A stretch of DNA of 64,000 nt from Aphanomyces cochlioides (GCA_019828595.1 JAHQRK010000028.1:248001-312000); one strand, 5' to 3'. Shown: positions 34,033-46,083, counted from the first letter of the stretch. Notes: a model not told the origin generated them from the letters alone. Numbers and translations: made by a program.

Positions 34033-36731
34033 TTAAAGCGTCGTGACATTGCAATCCGACGGAGCGATGCTTGGGCTCTTCTTCACAGGGCTCAAGACTT
34101 CGTCTTCCGACGACGCAGCCAACGTACTCGACGAGTGGTCCGATCCTTCATCTTTTGGGGTGACATCAGGTCGGAGCAGTTGGATATCAAATTCAGGATC
34201 GGCGGCGTGGCCAACCGTGGCCACATCGTTCGGTTCATCTTCATCCGACGACGATGACAAACGTGTCAAATGGTTGTAGTCAAAATCTTGAAACAAGTCC
34301 TTGACATCCGTCGTGCCGCGAACGGAGGTCGGGGTATCGCACGCGACTTCATTCGCGTGCATGTACGTGTCAAAGACATCCACCGTCACGTATTCCTTGG
34401 CGTATGTCTTCATTAGCGTTGCTTGGTCGGGTGAGAACGTGGCCTTGCGAGCAAGCACTTGGTCCCAGTCGATCGAAGCAAACCAAGGATGACGCTTAAT
34501 CTCTTCGACGCCGTCGGGGCCACATCCAAGACGATTTTCAGGTTTCTTTTGAAGTAGACCTTGGACAAATGCCTTGGCTTCTTTGGAGAACCGGTCTGAA
34601 AATGGCACTTCAAACGTCAAGATCTTTTCCTTGATCAACTGATTGCTCTTGGCATTAAATGGCGTCCGTCCATCAATCATTTCAAACACCATCACACCCA
34701 ATGCCCACCAGTCAATGGCACGCTACAAACAAGAATGAGCGATGTGAAGAAAAGCAATCAACGACATACCGAGTATGGCTTGTTGGTCAAAATATCGGGG
34801 GCCATCATTTGATACGTGCCCACAAACGTCGACGTGCGATCGGTCGCTTTGACATTTTCCTTCGACATGCCGAAATCCGTCAAGGCGATGTGGCCTTCGG
34901 AATCGCAAAGAACATTTTCCAATTTCAAATCGCGATAAATGATGTCATTCGCGTGCAAGTGGCCCAACGCGAGCGTCACTTCGGCGGCGTACAAGCGCGC
35001 ACGCTCTTCTGTGAAATTACGCACGAGGCGCATTTGATCCAACAAGTTGCCACCGGGGTAATAGTTCGACAGCAAGTACAACTTGGCTTCGTTTTGGAAC
35101 GCATAGCACAACGTTGCGATGAACGGATGCTTGATACGATCCAAGATACGTCGTTCGGCATTTGTTGCTTCGACTAGACCTCGGGCGACGACGAGACGTT
35201 TCTTGATGGACTTCATCGCGTAAAAACTGCCTTCGTCAGCGCCATGCTTTTTGCGTACAAGTTTGACGCGGCCACAGGCGCCGCGACCGATGAACTTGAC
35301 GATTTCAAAGTCCGACAAGCATAAATCGTCCACTTTGTCAGGTTGGATGAAAATCGAGCATCGATCAATCAAATCAGCATCGTTTGTCATAGCAGAAGTT
35401 GTCGCCGGCGAGCCCGCGGATGCTTTCTTTCGAGGATCGATCAAGCAAGGCAGCACTTGGCACAATTTGCATACGCCCCACAGATTGAAGGTCGGCACGT
35501 TCTTGTCCTCGCAGCACAAGCCGCAATATTTGACTTCACACCAAGCACATTGCGTCTTGCGAGTCAGCAAGCCCATCTTGCGGTGGCATAGCCCACAGCC
35601 ACCATTCTTGCTCTTGTCATACGGCGTCATTTTTGTCACGCCGCTGCTTTGACCACATCGAGCGGCAAAGACACCAAAGACGGCCGTCAAGACTGCTCGA
35701 ATGGCCCATCCACCAGAACTTCCTTGAACGTTGGAGGGAATTGCCCCGGCAGAAATACAAATGCATCCGTGTCGCTTCTCCATCTCGGTGATTTTTTGAC
35801 CCGCGGGAATTTCGAGCGACAAAATCCACGCGACTGCTCGTCGAGATAACATGCGTCGTGCAAAGTACGTGTCCTTGTCACTCACGTAATGGCTCGGTTC
35901 GATGAAACACAAAGCACGGAGACGATTTTGCATGCCACCATGGCCATTGTCATGGTTGAGAAGTTGCATGACGTTCTGGCACCCTCGAGAGTACGCAAGG
36001 ATGAACAAGTCGGAGGTGAACGGCTTGACAAAATGGTCCCACACCGTGCCGACGTGAATCTTGGTGTGACACGCTTGGGCCGCGGGATTCATAATTAGGA
36101 CGCCGTAGCCTTCCGCGACGGCTTTGCGCAAGTAGTTGAGCATGTTGCCGGCATCTTCATCTGGGGATGCGAATGAGTTCAAGCAAATACTGCGACTCCA
36201 AATGCCGGCCTCACGGTACGGCACGATGACGATCAGTCGGGTCGCCGTTTCGTACTGTGCCGTGTGGAACACCGTCGCCGATTTGCACTGGCACGGATGT
36301 TCTTGGAAGGCTTCATCGTCGCCTTCAAATGGAACATGCGCTTCCACCATGCCAAGTTCCGAGACCATGTCTCGATGGATGCGCTTGACAAGTTCTTGCA
36401 TCCTGGCCGAGTCGGCACTACTGTCCCCCGAGTACGACTTTGGTGGCGGTGCATAATCGAGCTTGAGTCCCCCCATGGGTGCATTAATTGAAAAACTATC
36501 GTCGGAAGCGTTGCCTCCTTTGGACGACGTACTGGAACGGCCGCTTGAATTTGTCGCTCGAAGTTGCGGCGGGTCTGGTGGAGGTTGCGCCGACGAGCTG
36601 TGGTGGTCGTCGCCATGACGCAAACTATTTTTGCTGTCTCGACTGGTCGATTGTCTCGTCTCACTCATGCGCTTGAGGTTGTAGATGTCGGAGTTGCTGA
36701 GCAAATTGCTGCGCACGCCGCTATTGTGCAT
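34033..36731 (-). CDS. Arb2/FAM172-like domain fused to a zinc finger and an AGC protein kinase
   Basis: The start MHNSGVRSNL (ATG 36729-36731) gives about 880 residues in two exons. Residues about 110-360 match the Arb2/FAM172 alpha/beta-hydrolase-like fold: AGIWSRSICLN, LRKAVAEGYGVLIMNP, VGTVWDHFV, FILAYSRG (elbow serine) and ICISAG. Residues 379-424 form a FYVE-like Cys cluster (CGLC, CAWC, CGLCC, CKLC). The kinase starts near 474: IGRGACGRVKLV, FYAMKSIKK, YRDLKLENVL and LTDFGMSK. The activation segment is unusual, TFVGTYQMMAPDIL, where AGC kinases usually have GTPEYLAPEIL. The intron at about 34722-34767 is clear (KPYS|RAIDWWALGV). The tail has an FQDFDY hydrophobic motif and a Ser/Asp-rich end. 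It is probably an active Ser/Thr kinase. Confidence 0.88.
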
Positions 36732-38173
36732 GTTGAGTTGCGGAACGAGGAATGCCACTCCGAGAGGAATGCTCTGGTCGCCATTGCCCAATTGGTTAAA
36801 AATAGGTGTGCAATGGTCTCGACAGTATACAAATGTCAAGTCAACGAGATTTGATCATGTCAAAAAACGCTCTTTTTTCCACGCGGCCGTCAACACATCC
36901 TCGATGGAAATCCTCGGCGAATTTCGACACTCTCTCTATGAAAATGGCTTGAAAAAAGACGAGAGCGCGCTCATGAGGTTTCGCCAGGGCAAGAAAGGCC
37001 ACCACGACAATGTTGTGTCTAGTTCGACAGACGGTTCGCATGACCATCTCACCACCGTGTGATGAAAAATCATCCAAAAATTACGTCCACAATAAGAATT
37101 AATTGGTATTTTGTATTTCTTCATGGAATTAATTTTGAATTATTGCAAACCACACATGCCGTGGTGGGGAAATCCCGACCGACGCGGTGTGAGCAACACA
37201 GTATGAAACCTCTGTGGAGGTTCATGTGATGATGCGGGGGAGAGGAGAGAGGAAGGAGCCGCAAGCAACCATTCAAAGCTCAGCGTGGGATGATTTCACA
37301 TCTTAGAAATATTGCGAGGTACACGTATTTGTGTGTCGGAAATGCCGAGGTTGCACGACGACGCGTGTGATATTGATATCCGCCTTCGCCTCCTCTTGAG
37401 GATTGATCGAGAACGCGCGACATGGGACATGTAGTCGTCGCTTTGGATCTCGCGATGCAGCACGAGAGGCGGCGGCGTTCGTGGCCTGGAGATTTTCGAC
37501 TTGGATCACCTGAAATCTGCATGGGTTGCGAGCGATTCAGCTGTTTGACGTGCGGGGACACTGGACTTTTCACGAATACAATCGTAGGAGTCGATCCATG
37601 GCTAGGAGCATGCGTTCAAGGCTCTCATCGCTGGCGAGGAAGCGAGACTTCACGGCGCGATGAGATTTGCATGAATTCATACCAGTCGCATGGACAAAAC
37701 CACGCAGCGCTGATGATCTGGCCTTAGATTCATCGGATTTTCAGCCAATCAAAATCATTATTTTCCGTATTGACCAATCACAGTTCAGATTTTATTTCTT
37801 TTAAGCCAATCATCGTTGAGATAAAGATCCCACGGTTTATGTCTGACCTTCATGCATATCAAACACGTCGACGCTGGATCCAAACTCACATTGGAGGCAC
37901 CCTTTAGTTATCAGCGGCACGGCCACTCTTGATGATTTGACAGTGCACAGAAGGTCAAGCAGTGTCTCCTCGATCGTTCCATACTTCAAGCGCGGAATAT
38001 GCGTCAGTAGATGCAAAGATATTGGTGAATACTCTCGGGGCAGCGTGCGACGAAATGTCGAAAAGTCTCGCGCCGGGGAAACTTTCAATCGATGACAGCT
38101 CGTGAAGAAGCTAGAACGCAGTGTGTAGTGGGAGCTTGAGTAGCGATTAATGAGTTAACTGGGAAAGAGCTTG
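36732..38173. other. long stretch without a firm gene
   Basis: On the plus strand, 36904-37062 is a short frame beginning MEILGEFRHSLYENG with a basic, then His/Asp/Ser-rich end; it could be a small gene or an exon. The frame 37422-37727 (about 100 codons, Cys motif CMGCERFSCLTC) is unsupported. On the minus strand 37837-38088 looks partly protein-like (LPREYSPISLHLLTHIPRLK) but has no start. It could be the remains of an ankyrin- or SOCS-type protein, and that is a guess. Nothing here is firm. Confidence 0.3.
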
Positions 38174-40005
38174 CTAACGTTTCTTTGTCGAGCTGGATTT
38201 CCGTCGAATGGACTTGGTATTGAGCGTGTTGGCAGCTCCAGGGGCACCTGCCATGCCAAACGCATTGCCAGCGTCGACAGTAGGCATGATTGTACTCGAC
38301 CCCAAGCCTGCAAAGCTCACCGACTTGGTCAATGTCGGCTGAGCGGGTACACCGGCAGCTGACGTCGATCCAAATGCGCTCGTTGCCGGCGCAGTGCCAA
38401 ATGCACTCGTTGTGGCAGGAGCAGTAGTGGCCGTGCTTCCAAACGATCCAAATCCACTCGTCGTTGGTGCCGTGGTCGATGGCGCTGTGGTTGATGCGCC
38501 AAATCCACCAAAAGATGGCGTGGTGGTACTTCCAAAGGCTGAAGTTGTAGCTGGCGCCGCTGTTGTCGTTGTAGCACCAGCCGTCGGCAATGACACATGC
38601 GCGGCGCTCAAGCGGATTCGATCCACGACGCGGCGTTCTTCTTCAGCTTGAATGCGATCGGCAGCGTCGAATGGATTGCGCACTTTGCCGCCATTTTGCT
38701 TTCGCTGGAGCATGGCTAAATATTGATCTCTCAATGCATCCGCCTAGGAAACAAGCATGAGAGACTGCGCCATGAAGCAGAGACACTCTACCTGCTCGTG
38801 TGCTTGAGCGACATGCGCGGCGATCTTCATGAAAGCGTCGTTTTGCGCTTGTAAAATCTGTTGAATGAGCAACGGCGACGTCATGGCAGCGTCACGTTCG
38901 TTCCTGTTTTGCTGCAATCCTTGCAATTGAATGTGCACGTCGGCCATCTGTGCTTTGAGCGTGATCATGCGCTGTTCAAAGTCGCGCAGCAACGTCCAGT
39001 AGTACTCGGACGGCATGGATTCTTTTCGTTGAATGCCCGTGTCGGAAGTCAAATGAATATGGCTACAAAAGACAAGCATGAGCAACTTTGAGAGGACGTT
39101 GACGTACATTTGATCCGCCGCTTCAGCTTGCGAGACGACATCTTTCACATCGGACTTTAACGTGTCGATCTCCTTTGCTTGACGGGTTTGGAGATTTCGC
39201 ATGACTAAGGCAACCTACAGCCAAAGTTTGAGCTACATGCGACTAGATGGACGAGCATTACTTGTTCCAATTGCTGCGTGGCGTCCTTGAGATCGGAGAG
39301 TCGCTGTGCCGAGACAGAACGAATGGAAGCTTCTTCCCGCGATTGTTCCTTGAGGAATGCACTACAATGACAAATCATGCCACATCAGATCGATGAACCA
39401 TCGTACTCGAATTCTTGGAGCTGCTTTTGCACGTCAGCAGGTAGATTTTCAAAGCGCATGTCGAGTGAAACTGCTGGCGCGGGAGCTGCTCCAAACCCAG
39501 GAGTTGTCGTCGAAGTACCAAAGCTAGATGTGCCAAACGCTGGAGCACTTGTTGCCCCGAACGATAAACCGGTTGATGGCTTTGAGAACAAGCTGGTAGA
39601 GTTTGCAGTCGCACCAAATCCACTCGTGGCATTGTTAAATCCAAACCCTGATGACGGTGCTGGTGTTGTTGAAGATGTGCCAAAACCAAATCCTGTCGTC
39701 GCTGGAGCAGCAGCAGAAGTGGTGCCAAATCCAAGTCCTGTCGAGGGTGCTGTTGTAGTCGCTGGTGCCGTTGTAGTTCCAGTCGTGGAGCCAAAGTTGA
39801 ATCCTCCACCCGTCGCAGTAGTCGATGGATTTGTCGTGGAGCCAAAGGAAAACCCAGGGGTCGTTCCGCTAGTCGTCGTAGATGTGTTGGCTGTAGTATT
39901 AGACGATCCGAAGCTGAATCCACCGGGGGCGGCAGGGGCTGGCATTGTCCCAAAGCTCAACGGAGCGGCCGTACCAGTCGTCGATCCTCCAAACGAGAAC
40001 GCCAT
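38174..40005 (-). CDS. NUP58: nucleoporin NUP58-like FG protein
   Basis: The start MAFSFGGSTTG (ATG 40003-40005) leads into about 190 residues of FG repeats (GFSFGS, GFNFGS, GFGFGT spacing). A central coiled-coil region over four exons follows (EEASIRSVSAQRLSDLKDAT, LQTRQAKEIDTLKSDV, LLRDFEQRMITLKAQMADV, LLIQQILQAQNDAFMKI). The C-terminal exon has RKQNGGKVRNPF followed by a second FG-rich part and a basic end (SIRRKSSSTKKR, stop 38174-38176). FG repeats on both sides of a coiled coil with an FEQRM helix are the NUP58/p45 layout. The protein partners NUP54 and NUP62 in the central channel of the nuclear pore. Introns are about 45-50 nt. Confidence 0.88.
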
Positions 40006-40042
40006 GATGAAATGCACTTAGGTTCGACGCACTTCAATCGAG

Positions 40043-40102
40043 TATCCGGATATTATCCGGTCGCTCCCACATTGTCCGGATAAAACGACTTATCCGGTTA
40101 AG
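40043..40102. promoter_or_regulatory. TTATCCGGATA-type elements, four half or full copies
   Basis: TATCCGGATATTATCCGG (40043-40060), TTGTCCGGATAA (40072-40084) and TTATCCGGTTAAG (40090-40102) begin 38 bp upstream of the NUP58 start codon and lie 170 bp before the plus-strand small gene. This is the densest cluster in the window. Confidence 0.65.
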
Positions 40103-40275
40103 ACCTGGTGGAGGCGACTCTTATTTTTTGCTGTCTTGCAACGAACAATGGATTGTTTTGCGAGTGTAGTGCGAGCCATCAAGTACAGGCTGTCGTCTTG
40201 ACGGGACTGGTGCTACAGCGGTGTTGTGCGTTGCAAGATGATGAGGAGCCTTTCGCCTAGCAAGCCGTTCGCTCA

Positions 40276-40636
40276 ATGATATGCAGCTTCAAAACGGATT
40301 CACCCTTCCTGGATGCCAGCGTGACAAGGAGCCATATCAATCCAATACTAGTACGAAAGAGCTGTGGATACAACGACTTGCATCAAGAGCGGCAGAGCAG
40401 TGCCTGCAAAGTGGCACAGGATCTCACTCAGGTCTTCGGAAAATATCCGGCGACACCCCTTCGTCGTATGCGTGGCTGCTCTTGAATATCTTAACCAGCT
40501 TGAAGTTCATCTCAACTTTCGATTTACTCTGCATGGAAGCGAGATATGCATAGAAGATACGCGCTTGCATGCTCGTTTGTTTGTCACTTCCATAGGCGAC
40601 ATCCGGATAACTGAGGAATTATACGGATCCACGTAG
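40276..40636 (+). CDS. small two-exon hypothetical protein
   Basis: Exon 1 (MICSFKTDSPFLDASVTR...) and exon 2 (LEVHLNFRFTLHGSEICIED... to a stop at 40634-40636) join in frame across a 67-nt GT...AG intron (about 40432-40498), giving about 97 residues. Exon 2 alternates hydrophobic and polar residues like beta strands. No family is recognised. Without the intron neither frame spans the region, so the call rests on a plausible splice only. Confidence 0.4.
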
Positions 40637-40642
40637 AACCGA

Positions 40643-40663
40643 TTATCCGGATATTATCCGGAT
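40643..40663 (+). promoter_or_regulatory. TTATCCGGATA-type element, doubled
   Basis: TTATCCGGATATTATCCGG, followed by AT, ends 43 bp before the ATG at 40706 of the PH-domain gene. It is the same tandem form as at 40043-40060, in the same orientation. Confidence 0.65.
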
Positions 40664-40705
40664 GTGCCATCGACCAAAAAAAGATCCATCTTTTTAAAAG
40701 TTCTC

Positions 40706-42634
40706 ATGCCGCCATTCCACGATGCCTCGCGCGGCGCACTGGACTTTCGGTACTTCCAAGGCTTGAAACCCCGACTAAGACTGTATCTACATAGAGTCCT
40801 ACTCTCCAACGATGCGGTGTACCGGTTTCAATGCCTGGCGTCGCAACAGGTTACCGAAATCGTACAATTCATGGTCTCACAAGGTGCATCATGTATAGCT
40901 CCGTGTGGTATTTGCACACATTCGTGAGTTTCGTGGACTTGACTCGTTCCAGCTTCGTGTGGAAAGGAGTGGTGCAGGTACTGTGACGCTGGACTCTTTG
41001 ATCTTTTAGCTAAGGTTCCACTAGTCGTGGATGGACAAGATGTTATTGGAAACGTTTTGATCGCAAACGACATCATCACGGCAGAAGTTGACGCCATGCC
41101 TATAAAATCAACGATTTTTCTGGTCGAAGGGCGCCCAGACCCCGTCTTTAACGAAGCAGACTCGCCATTGGACCTTCCGTCGCCAATGACGCAACACGAA
41201 GATGCATCATTCGCTCTAGCAATGGAGGACTACGACCAGTGCAATGACCGTGATATAGACCGATGGCGTAAAGCACACGTATCTCGCATCGAGTCCAGCG
41301 GCACATCAGTGATCAACATCAGTCCGTTGGAAATCGAGCATAACACCCGGATATCCCACCACGATTTAATGCTCCATGCCGCGCTTCAGCTCACGGAAAA
41401 TGCCCTCGTCATCCAGAAAGGACTGCGGGCTCTTTATTTGCACTTGCGAAGTCATCAAGAGTCGAAAGAAATCGCTCTAAGCGTTCTCAAATTGATACGC
41501 TCGACGGATCGACGCCCAATCTTCCTGGATCGCGGCGTCGATATTGTCATGCAAGGTTATGTAGACTGTGGCAAATGGGGAGCTCTTTGGCGCACCAAGA
41601 AACGAAGTTGGGCCGTCCTGTACGATACGACAATGGCGTTCTTTTCGTCTCCTGAATGTGCAAGAAAGTACATGTTTGCCCTTTCAAACGAGAGACGTCA
41701 TGAATTCAACCAAGATGTCGAAATTGGCAAGCGCATCCAGCGGGACTATGCACCGCATACTGAATACCATCTCTCCGGTTGGAGCGTGCGTCCTGGCGCG
41801 CCGCATTGCGAGCGGAATACGTTTGCTCTATTTGACGAAACAGGCACTCTTCGACAAGTCTTGGACGTGTCGACACCCGCAGAGACTGAGACGTGGGTCC
41901 GTGCTATCAGCGGACAGGCGCAGCAGCATTTAGTACGGCTCCAAGCCAAGCTGACATCCGCGACGGCAGTCGATTTCATTCAAGCACTTGGTTTGCAAGG
42001 TATGAGCACGTTCCGAGGATTTGAAATAATTGGAAATCTTTTAGATGCAACACCGCTCAAACTCCGAGTGCCATTAAAGTGGCTGCACGTCCAGCTGGAG
42101 GCGCAAGACGCCAAGAGTCGCTCGCGTCGACTGAATTGCTGTAATTTCTCGCAGGCTGTCAAAGATATCCAACGCGACGTGCTGCGAATCAACGGCCACG
42201 TTCATGCTAGCTCGTGCTTTGAAGACATGCTGTCGGAGCTTGCGATTGAGCTCATGCAGCACACTTCGCAGCAAACCAAGACCAGCGAAATGGACGCCAT
42301 GGCTTTTGCGAGGGAATTACTCATCCACAGCTCGCGAACCTACGGTGGTGGTGACGTCCTGGATGCCGTGCATTCCTTGCTTCACTCGACGCATTTTTGT
42401 ATTTGCCCCGAGATGAGCCATGTTGCCCCTGTCGATGTGGAAATTCAATTGATTGATGGGAAAACCGTCGTGGAGATTGAAATGACCATGGTGTTCAAGC
42501 TCATTCCTGTCGGATCCGACGACGCGATCGGCCGCATCATTGGGACGTCCATCCAGCGCATGGTTTGTGATATCACGGACAATCTCGACGTCGATGGAGA
42601 TATTCTTATCGCAATTGAGCCCATGGCGAAATAG
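40706..42634 (+). CDS. PH-domain protein with N-terminal Cys cluster
   Basis: The start MPPFHDASRGALDFRYFQG leads to a likely zinc-binding cluster split by an intron at about 40910-40954. After splicing it reads CIAPCASCGKEWCRYCDAG. The long second exon contains a PH domain around residues 240-380 (IVMQGYVDCGKWGALWRTKK, SWAVLYDTTMAFFSSPECAR and, at its end, TETWVRAISGQAQQHL). Farther on comes a helical region and a C-terminal alpha/beta-looking part (VDVEIQLIDGKTVVEIEM). The stop is at 42632-42634. PH domains bind phosphoinositides or proteins. No other family is recognised. The doubled TATCCGGATA element lies directly upstream. Confidence 0.75.
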
Positions 42635-43092
42635 AATTTCAATCTGTAAGCTGTTTACAACATAGGGGTAGAGATGAACGAGACAATTGGCTTGCTGTAT
42701 GAGAACGAAAGGGTTTTCCCCTCCATAGACCTGAGCTTTTGCTCCCTTTGTTGCCGTGGATCTATCGGACTTGTCCTGCCGTTCATTGTCGGCATCATGA
42801 TGAACAACAATAAATACTTGTATTGTTGACAGATTAAAACATTATTGTATTCATAAAAATAAATAATTGTATAAAATATATTGTAAGACACAATTATTGT
42901 GTGAATGCCGATTTGCGACACCATCTGCAGCCTCGCAGTTTCGAGCTCGGCAACTACTTTCTTCGGTGAATCGAGTGTGATGAAGTTGTTCATGAGCTTG
43001 GCGATCGCAGTGGATGCCTTTTTAATCAGTTAGATAGCGCCAGTATGACAGCGTGCTTCCAAAGCAAGTGTCAAAAATGGAGCCAGGAGAAT
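42635..43092. other. AT-rich gap with a possible exon relic
   Basis: This lies between the PH gene and the convergent PWWP gene. On the minus strand about 42900-43020 reads KKASTAIAKLMNNFITLDSP and continues in a protein-like way, but it has no supported start or partner exon. Positions 42830-42900 are AT-rich with several ATTATTGT-like units and the palindrome CACAATTATTGTG. Confidence 0.35.
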
Positions 43093-44117
43093 TCAAACCC
43101 CGCATTTGGTCATGTTGCAGATTACAATTTGTCTTATCGTCTCGCTGTGTTCTTTCAGATCCATGGCCAGCTTCTCTGAGAGAATGGAGCGCAGTCGGTG
43201 CATCGTCAACGATTCCAAGCTGCTATTCGCCATGATGAGACGGATTTCCTCTTCCAATCGTGTCTTGAAATCCGTGGCGACGACTGTAGACGTTGCTACT
43301 TGTTTTGTTTGCTTTGCCATGTCTTCGATTTTAATTGCCAAGTCACTGGAAGCAGTTAAATCTATTGTTTGCGGTGGTTTGATATGCCTTCGCGGCTTCT
43401 TTAGTGGCGCGGGTGGCGACTTGCACGTTCGGGTAGGAGACAAAGTGCGCTTTGTTGGAGACGGTAGCGGCTCTGGTTTGATCTTCTGGTCGGTTTGTTT
43501 GTCATCGCTGTCATTTTCGTCTTCAGTGCTATCTGAGTCTTCAATGCCCACAAAACCCATTCGTGGTGGCGGTGTCAATGAAGGATCCATGTCAGATGGA
43601 ATCATGAGTGGCAAAGTCCGTGCTGATGGATCTTGTGATAAATAATCCTGCTCGAATTGTCACCAATCGCGTACATTGCCACGAGCAGTACCTCAGCTTC
43701 CTCTATGGACTCGGCGAGATGCTCAGCCAGGTGAATGTTTCTCGTGAAGAACTTCTTCGGGCATCCGCTGGTGAAGGCTCCATGTTCTGAGCACTTCCAC
43801 TTCTTCACGAGTCTTGAGTTCTCCACAAGAGCCCTACAGACATACAACTAAGGTGAACAAGGTCTTCATGGCGTACATCTTGTGGGTTCCAAAGAAGTAG
43901 ACTAATCGATACCTCTTGGGAAACTCCCGAGCCTTCTCAATAAGGATCGAATGCGTAGTTCCTATTTCTCTTCTTCATCATCCGCGATGTCGGATTGCTT
44001 ACCAAGAAAGTACAAGTCAAGGCGCAGTTTCATCGGGTCGCATACGTACGCAGGCCACCATGGACTGCCGTCTTGCCTGCCCCATCCTACGAAGTTGGCC
44101 ACGCTGCCATTGCTCAT
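43093..44117 (-). CDS. single-module PWWP protein with DEK_C-like end
   Basis: The start MSNGSVANFVGWG (ATG 44115-44117) is followed by DGSPWWPAYVCDP, the PWWP signature; a short intron; then EKAREFPKRYRLVYFFGTHK, the second half of the domain. A third exon has LVKKWKCSEHGAF with GCPKKFFTRNIHLAEHLAES, and the last exon begins SQDPSARTLPLMIPSDMD. A Pro/Ser/Asp-rich linker leads to LEEEIRLIMANSSLESLTMH and LRSILSEKLAMDLKEHSETI, a DEK C-terminal-like helical domain. The stop is at 43093. PWWP domains bind methylated histone lysines with DNA, and DEK_C binds DNA, so a chromatin role is inferred. This is the same module as in the five-module neighbour. Confidence 0.8.
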
Positions 44118-44142
44118 CGTGGTCAATAATTGTCAATCAAAA

Positions 44143-44170
44143 TTAACCGGATACGTATCCGAATATCCGT
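44143..44170 (-). promoter_or_regulatory. degenerate TATCCGGATA-type elements
   Basis: TTAACCGGATACGTATCCG is followed by AATATCCG, beginning 26 bp upstream of the start codon at 44117. Confidence 0.5.
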
Positions 44171-44416
44171 AAAAATATATTGTCCATGACTGGAGATCTC
44201 ATCACTCAGTTTCAAGGCTTCTCTTCTTTTTACCGTGACGTTGGGCATGTCTTATTGAAAAACTTTACGGCAGTGCCACAGTCTAGCCGTAGCTTTGGAA
44301 AGCTTGCGTCCAGAGGCAGCTTGTTATACTCGACGGTGAAAAATAATTGTGTCGACACCACTATTTATTGAAGACTAGAAAATATCTGAAAAATAATGTT
44401 TTGTGAAAACCAATTA

Positions 44417-46083
44417 CTACCTCTGTTCAATATTACTGTCAGCATTGGAAAATCCAACTTTTTCCATATTACTGTCGGTAAAACATTGTGATTGGTGGAA
44501 GCTGAAATACAAGAATTTCATTGGTTATAAATCTTACTCCAAACTGATGGGCAAATGAATGCCATGTTCTTAGAGTTCCATGTCCACCTGATGGAGAAGA
44601 AATGCAGGGCAGGTAACATTCGCCATGAGCGTGCCAGATCGTCTCAAGACTTCCTTCTTTAGATGGGGCAATGAGAAGTGGTTGTCGCCGTGGTGCTCCA
44701 GAACAAGTCGCATAACAGCCTGTAAGGTAAGGAACACGTTCTCAAGCTTCTCCACACTGAGGACATCAAAGGCAATCAAGGTTGCTTCAATGACATCGTC
44801 CACAGTCTTACTCACCATTTTGTATTGAAGGGCCTGGGTCGAAGCGAAGAAGCCGAGGTCCAACACGTTGAGGTCAGGACTGTTTGGCGGCTGGCGGCGC
44901 GTCACGAACGTCCAGCCGTCTGTGCTCACATCTTCCAGCATCAAGTCAGTGACACATCTGTGCGGAGTCGCATTATCCTGTTGTAGGACCACGCGCTTGT
45001 TCACACTTGAAACTTCGCCTTTATCGCGGGAATCACCTTGTCGAGCACGAAATCACGGTAAACTTCTGCAGTCACATTGATCAATGAAGTGACCATGGAG
45101 CCAGCCGCACGGTTTCTCGAGTTTCTGACGGCCGGAGACTTCGTCGCAAACGGCCACATACCAACTTTGCCATCAAAGAAGCAGTCTTGGCCATGGTCAA
45201 ATCGGGGGCGTGCGACAGCAGCCAAGAACATGACCTTCGGAATGAAGCGCTTACTCTTAGCAACGGGGGTTTGTGCTTTCTCGCCTTTCACGAGGTACAC
45301 CTTCCGTCGATCCTTGTCGCCATTAAACCACTTCTCATCAAGGTGAACCACATCCCACATATCCGAAAATTCGAGTTCTTGAAGGCCGCCGACCCTGTCG
45401 GCGACAAAATGCAAGTCTTTCCAATCGGTTGGATTCAGTCAACAGCGGCTTCAATCGGGACGATCGACGCTGAAGCGTTCCAGTTTTCAGGTGGCGATGA
45501 AGCGTGCCAATCGACACACCAGTTGCCTCGGCGATGTCTCGCATTGTCTCTCGCTGAGACTGGGGTATCTCATGCACCATGTTGGTGATATTATCGGTGG
45601 AGTAGAGTTTCTTTCGACCGACATGGTTTGCCTTCTTTGCCGTCGTGTGGCCGCTCAAGAAACCCTTCCATACTTTGGAGATTGTGTCGCGATGGATCTT
45701 GAATCGTTCTGCTACGACACCAATGGCACCGCGCGGCAACTTGCCTTTGACGATATGCTGCTGAAGCATCTTGACGATGTCGACCTTGTTTGCTTCCGAC
45801 AGTTCCCGACCGGCGCGCGCGAATTCCATTTCAATCGATTGACTTGTGTAGATACCCTTGTTTTGAATTATAAAAGAATTGTTTTGCATTTTTATTCCGA
45901 AGGCGTTTGAACCATTCAATTTTGCGCGCGACGTTGGAGTTTTCCCGCTTTGTGTTCAATGGACGCTACCTCTAGTTTTTCATGAACTTTCAGATAAGAT
46001 ACTTTTCATCAAATTTCGACAAGATATGAATTTTTGGGGTCACAAAAAAGTCTTATGCTGACAGTAATAGTGAACAGAGGTAG
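44417..46083 (-). mobile_element. mariner-family element with 29-bp terminal inverted repeats
   Basis: The left end CTACCTCTGTTCAATATTAC continues TGTCAGCAT, and the right end is its reverse complement with one mismatch. Both ends are flanked by TA (44415-44416 and 46084-46085), the mariner target. The element is 1,667 bp and encodes one transposase on the minus strand. It separates the single-module PWWP gene from the five-module gene. Confidence 0.92.
44570..45919 (-). pseudogene. mariner transposase (plant-type DD39D-like lineage), two frameshifts
   Basis: The N-terminal part has a helix-turn-helix region (NKVDIVKMLQQHIVKGKLPR, VAERFKIHRDTISKVWKGF). The catalytic core has VVHLDEKWFNGDKD (first Asp), VVLQQDNATPHRC (second Asp) and NSPDLNVLDLGFF (third Asp), with 33 residues between the second and third. 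The NSPDLNVLDLGFF form is that of plant and stramenopile mariner-like elements. The frame changes near 45415 and again near 45004, so three open segments are needed to read the protein. This copy is probably inactive, although its ends are nearly intact. Confidence 0.88.

Noticed and set aside
37422..37727. 101-codon plus-strand frame with a CxxC...CxxC-like motif
   Set aside because: The Cys spacing fits no finger I know, no exon neighbours join it, and an overlapping minus-strand frame is equally open.
39377..40021. plus-strand Pro/Val/Ala-rich frame of 214 codons
   Set aside because: It is the antisense of the NUP58 FG repeats, whose simple codon pattern keeps several frames open.
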